A stretch of 64,000 nucleotides of DNA, from assembly GCA_023667265.1 (NCBI GenBank), contig JAMPAJ010000001.1:1107151-1171150 (forward strand). The letters are read 5' to 3'. Source of the DNA: Alistipes sp. GTDB lineage: Bacteria; Bacillota; Clostridia; Oscillospirales; Ruminococcaceae. The notes under the pieces were generated by a model. The model worked only from the letters and a program-made list of their open reading frames with translations. It searched no databases and had not been told where the DNA came from. This document shows positions 1-9,314 of this stretch, piece after piece (the first letter of the stretch is position 1; each line of letters begins with the position of its first letter). Both the position numbers and the translations under genes were made by a program.

Positions 1-27
1 GACATCCCTGAAATCTATTATATCATA

Positions 28-50
28 TCGCAAAAGAAAATCTTTTGCGA
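28..50. repeat. Perfect 10-bp inverted repeat
   Basis: TCGCAAAAGA at 28-37 and its exact reverse complement at 41-50 enclose a 3-base loop. No T-run follows on the plus strand, so it is not a standard plus terminator. It may be a remnant terminator or an operator ahead of the defence island. Confidence 0.5.
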
Positions 51-83
51 AAACCCAACATCGACTTACAAGGAATAAACAAT

Positions 84-200
84 ATGAACCCACAAAAACA
101 CTACAGCGGCGGTCTTACAAGAGAACATTTCTTATTCTACGAGATCAGGACGGTCGCTTCAATGGTATTATTATATTTCAAGCCGTTTGCTGTCGCCTGA
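84..200 (+). pseudogene. N-terminal remnant resembling BrxA (DUF1819)
   Basis: An ATG at 84, preceded by AAGGAATAAAC, opens a 38-codon frame. It contains YSGGLTREHFLFYEIRTVA and then stops at 198-200. The pattern Y-S-x-G-L ... E-x-R-x-(I/V)-A resembles the start of DUF1819/BrxA proteins of BREX systems, which are usually about 200 residues long. The expected continuation is not present in this frame, and the other two frames to position 349 show nothing recognisable. I read it as a gene start cut off by a frameshift or deletion upstream of the BREX-like genes. The resemblance is by eye over about 20 residues, so chance similarity is possible. Confidence 0.35.
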
Positions 201-349
201 GGAGCTTCTTCATCATGCGAGAATGGAATGGTTGGTAAAAACAATGCAGTGTATTTATGCCTTTATTTTCAAGTGGAATTCGATAATTTTCATTCCATAT
301 ATCGACTGCATTACGCACATAATCAACAAAATCGAGAAGATGTGATATT

Positions 350-2755
350 ATGGGGATTAGAATCCCATGGGATAAGTATGAAGCTGTTATATTACATGAT
401 GCATGGTTACAAGTTAAATCGGGTGTTCCAAAATTGCAAATGGTTAATTTGGTCTCATACCAACTACGAACAAAGGCGGTTAATCAAGGTTTTGAAATAG
501 ACGATATTTTCAGAAACACCAACGGAATTAGTTTTCAGCTGATGAGTATGGCAACAGCAATTGAACAGAAAGACATGGGAAAAGCGGCTTCAAAACTGTT
601 TTCCGAGATTGCAAATCTATATCGAACAGATTACAATACATATCATAATTTAAAGGAGGAGGCGATGAAAATGGTTGAGTATTCGTCAAAAAGCAAAGAT
701 GCTTTTATTGAATATGTTTATAAAAAGAGTGCCGACAATGCTGCTGATATTATAAGCGCTATTGATGCTATGATAAACTTTGCGATTTCAATCAAAGCGT
801 TGTCTCACTCTATATATGATGATTTGACAATTGATGTTATCTCTGTATTACGGAAGAAATCTTTAAGTCATAAATTCTTTATAGTTAAATATAAAAAAAT
901 ACTTTCTTTCGCTGAGATAGGGTTGCAGATGCTTGAAGAATATGTGAAACGCTTGTCAGTCTTTCATGTAGATAAAAATAATACTGATAATGTAAATGAG
1001 AAAAAAGGGACTGAACATAATTCTGATTTTACAGAATGGATGATGGAAAACGCAAGTCTGAAACAGGCTACTGCAAGAAGCTACAAATCGGCAATCGACA
1101 CTTGTGACCAATATGGACACAATAACAAGTTATACAGTAGTAGTATCATTACCTGTGTGTCCTATGAAGAGTTTGAGACACTGTACAAGGTTCTAATGAA
1201 TGATAGAGGATTCAGAACTTTGAGTGAAGAAAAGCATAACTACCTTGTTGCAGCTTTAAATAAGTACCGTGACTATATGCTTGCTAAAACCAATAGTTCT
1301 GTTTCTCTACCTCGCCAAGCAAAAGAAAGCAATGTTTCTAATGAAATAAAAGAAAAGTATGGAACACTCCTCTTGCAAGAGTTTGAGGATGGGTATTGTA
1401 TTGGCGATTATATGCACAGAATGCGTTTTCAGTCTGCCTATGAAGAAAGGTATGGCGAAGAACTCGGAAAGACCGCTGATGAAACAGAAGAGATTTTTAA
1501 AAGCATTGGTCAGGTGAGAGATGAGCGTATCTTTTATTCTGACAAATCCAATTATACTGTTCTGTCAGATATATACGATTCGATATGGAGCGCATTTGAT
1601 AGCGGTGCGACTGCCGTTTACTATGAGTGCCTTTATAATAGGTATACAGATCGGCTGGCTGCGGAGATGAGCATTTACAGTGTTGATACCCTGAGAACAG
1701 TTATTCAGGGAGACACAGATTTCCCGAAGAAATATCGTGCTATGAAGTCGTTTATTGCAAAATATGGTATTGAGGCTGATTCTAATGAGGAAATCAGAAA
1801 AGTTCTCCAAAGCTATCATATTCCTGTAAGCATTGAAGAGATACAGGGTAAATTGAATCACATCCCGATGTATAAGATCAGGCAAGCGTTAGTGCAGATC
1901 CCTGATGCTGCCTATATAGAAGAAGGCACATACTTCTATGCTCCGAATTTCTATATCTCCGCTGAGGAAAAAATTGCTTTAATCCGTGCTATGCGCTCGA
2001 CTATATCTGCGAAATGCTTTCTTGTAGCAAAGGATTTGCGTGATATTTTCAGAGAAGCCTGCCCTTCTTCGGCAATGGATTCAGAGCAGTATAAAGACTA
2101 TAGTATCAGAAATATCCTCAAAGTACTATTGAGAGATGAGTTTGAGTTCAGTTCATCTGTTATTACAGAAAAAGGCAATCAGCTTGACTATGGTCAGGTA
2201 TTCCGGAATTATGCTGCTGACCGTGAGCGAGTAACACTGAATGAATTGTTAGAGTTGAAAAAGGAACTCGGTTTGCCAGTTATATATTGGGACGATGTTT
2301 TCAAAGAAATGATACGCATTTCGGATACTGAAATGGTTCGCAAAGGAACAGTTCAGTTCGACACTGCGGCAGTTGACCGTGTGTTAGAGGAAATGTATCC
2401 TGATGAATATACACCGCTGAAAGACATTACACTGTTTTTGAATCTGCCGCCGACATCTGTGCGGTGGAACGGTTTCTTGTTGGAGAGCTTTCTGCGTGAG
2501 TATAGCGAAAAGTTTCAATTAGTCCAGTTGAGTATTGCTCAGGACGATTATTATGGAGTGATGCTGAAATGCTCTTCTCCGCTAAAAAATTACGCTGATG
2601 TTGCTGCTGATATGCTTGCAAGGAATTACGACTGGTCTGACGAAAAGTCGGCATTACAGCTACTCAAAAAAATGAATTTTCAGCAAAGAGCCAAGAATAC
2701 CAGTATTTCCGCTATTATCAAGACAGCGAAACAAAAGCGATTAAATATAGAGTAA
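350..2755 (+). CDS. Large defence-island protein of unknown function (801 aa)
   Basis: First complete gene of the island, 12 bases ahead of brxP. Residues ~3-110 (starting IPWDKYEAVILHDAW and including EIDDIFRNTNGISFQL) form a module I recognise as recurring at the N-terminus of otherwise different Firmicutes defence-linked proteins; it has no settled function. Residues ~225-310 (LKQATARSYKSAIDTC onward) resemble the helical SAM-like core-binding domain of tyrosine recombinases. No R-H-R-Y catalytic set follows, so it is not an integrase. The C-terminal ~450 residues are mixed alpha/beta without motifs I can name. There is no signal peptide or membrane segment. The ATG at 350 has only a weak GAGAAG upstream. 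A role in DNA recognition or target selection for the BREX genes is inference. Confidence 0.8.
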   Translation: MGIRIPWDKYEAVILHDAWLQVKSGVPKLQMVNLVSYQLRTKAVNQGFEIDDIFRNTNGISFQLMSMATAIEQKDMGKAASKLFSEIANLYRTDYNTYHNLKEEAMKMVEYSSKSKDAFIEYVYKKSADNAADIISAIDAMINFAISIKALSHSIYDDLTIDVISVLRKKSLSHKFFIVKYKKILSFAEIGLQMLEEYVKRLSVFHVDKNNTDNVNEKKGTEHNSDFTEWMMENASLKQATARSYKSAIDTCDQYGHNNKLYSSSIITCVSYEEFETLYKVLMNDRGFRTLSEEKHNYLVAALNKYRDYMLAKTNSSVSLPRQAKESNVSNEIKEKYGTLLLQEFEDGYCIGDYMHRMRFQSAYEERYGEELGKTADETEEIFKSIGQVRDERIFYSDKSNYTVLSDIYDSIWSAFDSGATAVYYECLYNRYTDRLAAEMSIYSVDTLRTVIQGDTDFPKKYRAMKSFIAKYGIEADSNEEIRKVLQSYHIPVSIEEIQGKLNHIPMYKIRQALVQIPDAAYIEEGTYFYAPNFYISAEEKIALIRAMRSTISAKCFLVAKDLRDIFREACPSSAMDSEQYKDYSIRNILKVLLRDEFEFSSSVITEKGNQLDYGQVFRNYAADRERVTLNELLELKKELGLPVIYWDDVFKEMIRISDTEMVRKGTVQFDTAAVDRVLEEMYPDEYTPLKDITLFLNLPPTSVRWNGFLLESFLREYSEKFQLVQLSIAQDDYYGVMLKCSSPLKNYADVAADMLARNYDWSDEKSALQLLKKMNFQQRAKNTSISAIIKTAKQKRLNIE

Positions 2756-2767
2756 GGAAGATAACCA

Positions 2768-5095
2768 ATGTACGAATACCACTGGGATGAAGAAACCGGA
2801 GGTTTACTGCTGACGACAAATCAGGCGAAGTTCAGTAAAGAACCCAGACCTGTTTACTATCGTGAACTGGATATACTTGGCTTCGGTGAATTTTGGAATT
2901 ATCCCAAGGACGATTCTGCTCCGCTTATGTGGGCAGAAGCAAATAATTATGTATATAAAGGAAGGCATGTTGCCAAGACGAAGGGCGGTTCACTGTATAC
3001 GAAACCTGAAATCATCATTCTTGATGAGCCCGAGCCGAACGGCGATATGCTGGAATTTGTCGACATACAGGCAATGTGTGAAAAGAACCGCAATATTCTG
3101 GAAACGCTTGTGCAGGAGACGATACAGAAGATTTACAACACCTATATGGAGTACCGCAAAAAGATTGATATTTATTATGTTGCATTCAGTGGCGGCAAGG
3201 ATAGCGTGGTGGCTCTTGACCTTGTTCAGAGGGCTTTGCCGCATGATGGATTTAAGGTTGTATTTAGTGATACTGGAATGGAGTTTTCAGACACTTATGA
3301 CCTGATTGAGAAAATAAAAACATTTTGTGAAAACGAAAAGATTGACTTCCTGATTTCAAAGTCACATTTTGATCCTGTTGACAGTTGGGGACTTTTCGGT
3401 CCGCCATGTACGGTTACAAGGTGGTGCTGTAGTGTTCATAAGACCGCACCTCAAATTCTTTTGCTACGTGAAGTGCTGAAAAAGCCTGATTTTACAGGTA
3501 TGGCTTTTGTGGGAGTTAGAGCTGATGAAAGTTTAGCTCGTAGCAAGTATGAATATATAACCTATGGCGGTAAACACAAAGGACAGTATAGTTGTAATGC
3601 TATACTAGACTGGAGTTCCGCCGAAATATTTTTGTACACATATATAAATGGATTGCCGTTTAATAAGGCATATAAAAAGGGAAATCGTCGTGCTGGTTGT
3701 TTGATCTGTCCTCGTGCAGCTGAACGAAACGATTATATGAATTATCATTGCTATAGCGAGCAGGCAAAACCATTAGTTGCATCAATAAGGAATTCATATG
3801 CAAAAGCATTCCCTAATAAAGAAAGATTACAGCAGTTTATTGAAGCTGGTGGTTGGAAAGCACGAAAAAACGGCAGAGATATTGATATACAGCTTAATTA
3901 TAAAGAAATTCGTAACAAAGATAACTCGCTCATTATACAAGTAGATCACCCAAAAACTGACTGGAAACAATGGGTAAAAACAATAGGCATTCTGGTTAAT
4001 GAAGAAACTCCATATTCTATTGATTATCATGGTGAGATAATTACTTTTGAAGTTGAAGAAAAAAACAATGCTTTAATCGTTTATTTAAGTTCAAAAGTAT
4101 GTAAAGAAAATGCTGAATTTGTTAAGCTGATAAAGAATGTATTCAGAAAGTCTGCTTGTTGTGTTGGGTGCAAAGAATGTCAAGCAGATTGTCCATATGG
4201 AAATTTAACATTTATAGATGGAAATGTAATTATTAAAGATGAATGTAAGCATTGTGCACAATGCCATAAAGTTGAAAAAGGCTGCTTGGTATATAAATCA
4301 CTCGAAGAAGTCAAAGGAGGAATTATGATTAAGGGGAAAAACACAAGTTTGAATAGTTATTCGCATTTTGCACCAAAGGCAGATTGGATAAAACAATTTT
4401 TTACATTCAAAAATGATTTCGACACTAATCATGATCTAGGTTCTCAGATGTACAGCTTTTTCAAAAGATTTTTAAGAGATGCTAATCTGCTTGATAACGC
4501 AGGTTTCTCTAAAACAGCTGAAGTGTGTGAAGCAGTAGGGTATGAAAGTGAAAAGGCGTGGGGAATCATTTTCACAAACCTTTGTTATACACCTCAAACA
4601 AACTGGTATGTTAGAACTGTAGGCTTTGACAGCGAATATTCAAAAGCTTTGCTAACAACGCTTATGGTGGAGTCCGGAGCTAAAGAATCGTGGACAAACG
4701 ATATATTCAGTGCTATTTCAAGAATAGCTGAACTTCCTATTGGTAGACTGGGATATGGTACTGCAATAAAAGAAAAGAAGAAAGTGACAGGAATAACTCG
4801 CACTAAATGGGAAGAACCCATTCCGGAGGTAATTCTCTACTCCCTTTTCAAGTTTGCGGAGGCTTGCGACGGCTACTATCAGTTCTCACTCTCTACACTG
4901 CTTGATGATACACTGGAAAGAGACGGTATCAGCCCGACACGCATTTTTGGTCTTGACCGTGAGACTATGGTGGGTATCCTCAACAATCTGAGTACACACT
5001 ACCCTGAATTTATCCGTGCATCGTTCACGCTGGATTTGGAGACAATCACGTTATCCGAGGATAAGACAGCCGATGATGTTCTGACGCTGTTCTAA
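2768..5095 (+). CDS. brxP: BREX type 4 PAPS-reductase-like protein with ferredoxin clusters (BrxP)
   Basis: A 775-residue protein of the adenylyl-transfer/PAPS-reductase (PP-loop) superfamily. The nucleotide-binding loop SGGKDS is at 141-146. Cysteines at 220-221 (RWCC) and a CLIC pair at 311/314 match the iron-sulfur ligands of DndC/PAPS-reductase-type proteins. Two ferredoxin-like clusters follow: C465-x2-C468-x2-C471-x3-C475 and C493-x2-C496-x2-C499-x6-C506. The C-terminal ~250 residues (from SHFAPKADWIKQFF) resemble DUF4007, a helical domain often tied to such proteins. The likely job is to activate DNA or a carrier with ATP and insert sulfur supplied by the downstream cysteine desulfurase. 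RBS AAGGAAG precedes the ATG. Placement next to brxC-pglZ-brxL is the signature of BREX type 4. The sulfur chemistry itself is inferred. Confidence 0.85.
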   Translation: MYEYHWDEETGGLLLTTNQAKFSKEPRPVYYRELDILGFGEFWNYPKDDSAPLMWAEANNYVYKGRHVAKTKGGSLYTKPEIIILDEPEPNGDMLEFVDIQAMCEKNRNILETLVQETIQKIYNTYMEYRKKIDIYYVAFSGGKDSVVALDLVQRALPHDGFKVVFSDTGMEFSDTYDLIEKIKTFCENEKIDFLISKSHFDPVDSWGLFGPPCTVTRWCCSVHKTAPQILLLREVLKKPDFTGMAFVGVRADESLARSKYEYITYGGKHKGQYSCNAILDWSSAEIFLYTYINGLPFNKAYKKGNRRAGCLICPRAAERNDYMNYHCYSEQAKPLVASIRNSYAKAFPNKERLQQFIEAGGWKARKNGRDIDIQLNYKEIRNKDNSLIIQVDHPKTDWKQWVKTIGILVNEETPYSIDYHGEIITFEVEEKNNALIVYLSSKVCKENAEFVKLIKNVFRKSACCVGCKECQADCPYGNLTFIDGNVIIKDECKHCAQCHKVEKGCLVYKSLEEVKGGIMIKGKNTSLNSYSHFAPKADWIKQFFTFKNDFDTNHDLGSQMYSFFKRFLRDANLLDNAGFSKTAEVCEAVGYESEKAWGIIFTNLCYTPQTNWYVRTVGFDSEYSKALLTTLMVESGAKESWTNDIFSAISRIAELPIGRLGYGTAIKEKKKVTGITRTKWEEPIPEVILYSLFKFAEACDGYYQFSLSTLLDDTLERDGISPTRIFGLDRETMVGILNNLSTHYPEFIRASFTLDLETITLSEDKTADDVLTLF

Positions 5096-5111
5096 AAAAT
5101 GAGGTAAGAAA

Positions 5112-8100
5112 ATGGACAAGAAGTTATATAAGGACTATTTTAGGATAGATCCGAAATATTTTCCACAGGTGACGGAAGCCCTTATCAAACAGGGCAAAGT
5201 CAGTTGGAAGAATTATTTTGCAAATGATTCGTTTATTCAGGTTCTGAAACAGACCTGCGACATGGTGAACGGGCTGAATGAGCGGTCTATATTTATATGG
5301 GGTCCATATGGTTCGGGTAAGTCTCACCTGCTTCTTACACTGATTTCTATGCTTCGTGCTGCTGATGATGAGATCACAGAGTATTTCACTGAGCAGAAAC
5401 TTCTTAATGACTTGCTGAATAAGTTCATTGCAATGAAGAACAGCGGTAAAATCATTACTATTCATCGTATTGGCTCTTCTGATGTAAAGACAGAGACTGA
5501 CCTTGTGCTTGCCGTTCAGCAGAGCATCATGAAAGCCCTTGAAGAAAACGGCATTGAAAATCAGGGATCTGCATCTATGAAAGATTCGTTCCTTTCATTT
5601 ATCGCTGATTCAGTCAATCGCAGTTATTTTGACAACGTTATCAAAAAAGATGAGTATATCGCTGAATTTCAAGGCTTAAATGTGGATGCAATAGAGGACA
5701 TTATCAACGGTGACGATGACAAGATAGCCGAGGAAATGCTCCGTAAGGTCATGAATGTTATGACAAGTATTGGTCAGTATGGCATTCTGAAAGATACAAA
5801 TGCTATGTCAGAATGGATCAAGGATATTATCGAAAAAAACAATCTAAAGGCTATCATTTTTGCATGGGACGAGTTCTCCGAGTTTATGACAAGTCACCCT
5901 ATGGGACTGACAGGATTTCAGACATTGTTGGAAATCAGCCTTTCCAGCCCATTCTACTTTATTATCGTTACGCATGAAGCAGAAAAGGTATTTGCTGATT
6001 CCAATGCAGTTACGAGGTTTCTTGACCGTTTTCAGAAGCCGATTGAAATTTCTCTTCCTGAAAATACAGCGTTCAAGCTGTTGCATCAGGCTATGAAGCT
6101 GACTGATGATCCTGTGCAGTTAAATGACTGGAATAATGGAATCCTGCCCTCACTGAATGGCAGATTATCCGATATAAGAAAGAGTATTCTCGGCTTTCAG
6201 AGAGCAGGCAAGAGCAGGAAATCCGATTTTAGCGACGAAGATTTAAAGAGCGTAGCACCGATACACCCTTATGCTGCACTGATACTGCGTCAAATCGCAA
6301 GTATGTTCAATTCTAATCAGCGCAGTATGTTTGACTTTGTTATCAATGAAAGTGAAGAAACAAGAGGATTCAAATGGTATATCAACAATCATGGTCCGTT
6401 GGATAAAATGGAAAATATCCTTACGGTTGATTTGTTGTGGGATTTTTTCGCAGGAAAGCAGATCAGCGGTCTTGCTGATGATGTCAGAAGCATTTTTATG
6501 AGCTATGACGGATTAAAGCCTGAAAGTCTCTTACCAGAAGAAAAGAAAGTACTCAAAACCATTCTGATTTTACAGGCTGTTTCTGTCAGAATATCTAATG
6601 ATGAGCTGTTGTCGCCAACTGCGGAAACACTTGACCTCTCTTTCCGTGGAACAGATTGGAGCATCAATAAAGCGGTGTCCATCGCAAAGGGATTGCAGGA
6701 AAAGGGATTGATATTTGAAAAGCCTATGGCGAACGGCAAAAAGGAATATTGCGTTGCTAACGGTAATGTAGGTGACGGCATAAAGAAACATAAAGAAGCT
6801 GCTATTGCTGAAACTACTACCGCAAGGCTGATCAATGATGCTAAATTGGCTGATGCTGTTGCTATTCCGAAACAGGTGGAGATGAGATATATCCCTGTGC
6901 ATACTTCGGATAGTACTTTTAATTCTGCCATTACAACTCAGCAGCGTCATAATTATCCCGAACGGTTCAAGGTCATCATTACTTTTGCTATGAATGATAC
7001 AGAGGCAGAACAAGTACAGAGACGTATTCTGAAGGCTGTATCTATGTCGAATAATGATATAATCTTTATTGAAACACTTACTCCTATGGGAAAAGACCTT
7101 TATAATCAGTATATTGATGCTCTTGCCTTTACAAAATACTATTCAACCAAAGACAAGAATGGACAAGGCAAGCATTATCATGATCAAGCAGATAGCGTAC
7201 TCCGTCAATGGCAACAGAATATTACTAACGGAGCATTCTGCATTTATACACCGTCAAATCCTAACGGTGAGAGGAAGGCTAACCTTTCAGATTTGCAAGA
7301 CGCATTAAAAAAGTATGCTTTTCACGTTTATCCTGTATGCCTTGAGCAGTATACATTAAATGGTACTTTATACAGAGCTTTTAATCTTACACAAGGTGTT
7401 GAACTTGGTATTAAACGTGAAACAAAAAGTGCCTACGATAAAAGAACAAAAGAGGCATTTGCTGATATATGGGATGCTGACGAGTATTGGAAGGATACTA
7501 CAAAACAGAGCCTTGTTATCGTTAAGGTGAAAAATAAAATTGAAGAAATCATTGCAGAGGAATTTAAGAAAAACAACGGCGAAGTCTGCATTATGACAAT
7601 TTTTGAGGAACTGGAGAAGCCACCTTATGGTTTTATGCCAAATGCTATAGCTTCTTTTGTGCTTGGATTCTGCTTGAAGGAGTACGCCACTGAGAACTAC
7701 TTTTGGAGTGATCATTCTAATACTGACCAAATGACTATTGAAAAAATGAAGTCTATGATTACCAATGCACTCAATAAAAAAACGAATCCGGCAAAGAATT
7801 ATAAGAATGAGTATATCGTGACAATGACTTCAAAGGTAAAGAGCTTTCTTTCAGGTTCTGCAACAGTATTTGGCATTCCTGCATCTATGTGTAAATCTAT
7901 TTCTGATACAAGAAATCAAGTCAGAATTAAGATGAAAGAATTCCAGTTCCCTATCTGGTGTGTAAAGTATCTGCTTGATACAGAGCAATATATTAGCCCG
8001 AGAGAAACCATTGAAGAGGTAATTGACTGTTATACAGGTATTGCTAATACGGCAAATAGCAATCAGGATTCAGAGAATAAGTTGGCTGAGAAAATCGGCG

Positions 8101-9314
8101 AGATATTTGAAAGTTCTGATGTTATCATTGATGATTTGAAGTATCTCATTACAGACGGCAAATGCAGAGAAGGTATGATTGCCTATATAGAGCAGTATCA
8201 AGGTGGGGAATTAAAACAGCTTGCCTTTGACATCAAAGATAATGGTGCTTATATTGATGAGGTCAAGAAGAAGTTCAATGCGGGTGACGGAAACTGGGTA
8301 TGGAGTACTCAAACAGCAGATGAGAAAATTTCAGATGTTATTCTTGAGTACAAGATAGTCAAGGAAAGCAATAAGAGCCTGTCAGTTTGCACTTCGTTGC
8401 AGGAAACCATAATTGAATGGAACAGACGAACAAATAATATTAAAATGCCTTGTGAGGCTGTTGCTAAACAAGTTGGTGATCTTGGTGTTTTCCTTTGGGA
8501 ACTTAGTGCAATCAAGAGAAACGGAACGATCGCGGATCAAAGCAAGAAAAAGTTTTATGAACTGTTGGTAGAACAGCGGGAAGCGTTTGATGCCTTTTAT
8601 AAAGACCAAGTGCCTTACTTTAAGGCCGATGCCAACTCACTGCTTACAGATTTGAGCGATACCGAAATTGCAGAAATATACAGTAGTATGCCAAGTGGAC
8701 AATTTACAAAGGGTAAAACTGAATACTACAACTATGTCCAGAGTAGAATCGAAGTGTTTATTCAGAGTCAGTGGAAGAAGAAGATGCAGACACTCTGGTT
8801 AGAAAAAACAGGTACGAAAGACCCTGTAGAATGGTCTGAGAAGTATAATACGCCTATTCTCTGTATGGTTGAAGAGAAAAATCGTTCCTATGCACGTAAA
8901 ATGTTTGATGTAATCAAAAGTGCAAATCCAAGTGAAGAAGATGCAAAAGAAGCAATTGAGTTCATGAATCAGGCAAATTTCTATAGCATACTGCAAGATG
9001 CTGATGAACGAGATCGTCTTTTTATGGAATTAATAGTTGGTTCTAATGCTGTGTTACTGAAAGATGTAAATGCCATCAGAAACAAACTTCGCGCCAAACT
9101 TCATGAGTCACCTTATTATTGGCTGGGGAGTACTGAGGTACAGAGACAATTGCAGTCAATGGTTGATAAAGAATATAAGCTCAGGGGCAGCGAAATGGCA
9201 ATCCAGATCATTGACAAAATGGATGCAGCACAGCTCAGGGAGTATCTCAAACGCAGAATAGATGAGGATACAGAATTTGGTATACAGATTCTCAAAGGAG
9301 AAGATGGTAAATAA
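5112..9314 (+). CDS. brxC: BREX ATPase BrxC/PglY-like (1400 aa)
   Basis: A very large cytoplasmic P-loop ATPase. Walker A GPYGSGKS is at residues 64-71 and a Walker B-like strand AIIFAWDEF lies near 245-260. The remaining ~1100 residues are helical and charged, as in BrxC/PglY proteins, which are usually 1100-1400 residues. It is the largest component of BREX complexes and is thought to power assembly or DNA handling; its exact activity is not established. RBS GAGGT lies before the ATG. The stop codon overlaps the next start as TAATG, so brxC and pglZ are translationally coupled. Assignment rests on the ATPase core, the size and the PglZ and BrxL neighbours. Confidence 0.85.
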   Translation: MDKKLYKDYFRIDPKYFPQVTEALIKQGKVSWKNYFANDSFIQVLKQTCDMVNGLNERSIFIWGPYGSGKSHLLLTLISMLRAADDEITEYFTEQKLLNDLLNKFIAMKNSGKIITIHRIGSSDVKTETDLVLAVQQSIMKALEENGIENQGSASMKDSFLSFIADSVNRSYFDNVIKKDEYIAEFQGLNVDAIEDIINGDDDKIAEEMLRKVMNVMTSIGQYGILKDTNAMSEWIKDIIEKNNLKAIIFAWDEFSEFMTSHPMGLTGFQTLLEISLSSPFYFIIVTHEAEKVFADSNAVTRFLDRFQKPIEISLPENTAFKLLHQAMKLTDDPVQLNDWNNGILPSLNGRLSDIRKSILGFQRAGKSRKSDFSDEDLKSVAPIHPYAALILRQIASMFNSNQRSMFDFVINESEETRGFKWYINNHGPLDKMENILTVDLLWDFFAGKQISGLADDVRSIFMSYDGLKPESLLPEEKKVLKTILILQAVSVRISNDELLSPTAETLDLSFRGTDWSINKAVSIAKGLQEKGLIFEKPMANGKKEYCVANGNVGDGIKKHKEAAIAETTTARLINDAKLADAVAIPKQVEMRYIPVHTSDSTFNSAITTQQRHNYPERFKVIITFAMNDTEAEQVQRRILKAVSMSNNDIIFIETLTPMGKDLYNQYIDALAFTKYYSTKDKNGQGKHYHDQADSVLRQWQQNITNGAFCIYTPSNPNGERKANLSDLQDALKKYAFHVYPVCLEQYTLNGTLYRAFNLTQGVELGIKRETKSAYDKRTKEAFADIWDADEYWKDTTKQSLVIVKVKNKIEEIIAEEFKKNNGEVCIMTIFEELEKPPYGFMPNAIASFVLGFCLKEYATENYFWSDHSNTDQMTIEKMKSMITNALNKKTNPAKNYKNEYIVTMTSKVKSFLSGSATVFGIPASMCKSISDTRNQVRIKMKEFQFPIWCVKYLLDTEQYISPRETIEEVIDCYTGIANTANSNQDSENKLAEKIGEIFESSDVIIDDLKYLITDGKCREGMIAYIEQYQGGELKQLAFDIKDNGAYIDEVKKKFNAGDGNWVWSTQTADEKISDVILEYKIVKESNKSLSVCTSLQETIIEWNRRTNNIKMPCEAVAKQVGDLGVFLWELSAIKRNGTIADQSKKKFYELLVEQREAFDAFYKDQVPYFKADANSLLTDLSDTEIAEIYSSMPSGQFTKGKTEYYNYVQSRIEVFIQSQWKKKMQTLWLEKTGTKDPVEWSEKYNTPILCMVEEKNRSYARKMFDVIKSANPSEEDAKEAIEFMNQANFYSILQDADERDRLFMELIVGSNAVLLKDVNAIRNKLRAKLHESPYYWLGSTEVQRQLQSMVDKEYKLRGSEMAIQIIDKMDAAQLREYLKRRIDEDTEFGIQILKGEDGK

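Noticed and set aside
228..500. 90-codon plus frame at the left edge
   Set aside because: It overlaps the start of the 801-aa gene in another frame and has no RBS or recognisable motif.
350..2755. Calling the 801-aa protein a tyrosine recombinase
   Set aside because: Only the core-binding-like helices are suggestive; the R-H-R-Y catalytic residues are absent.
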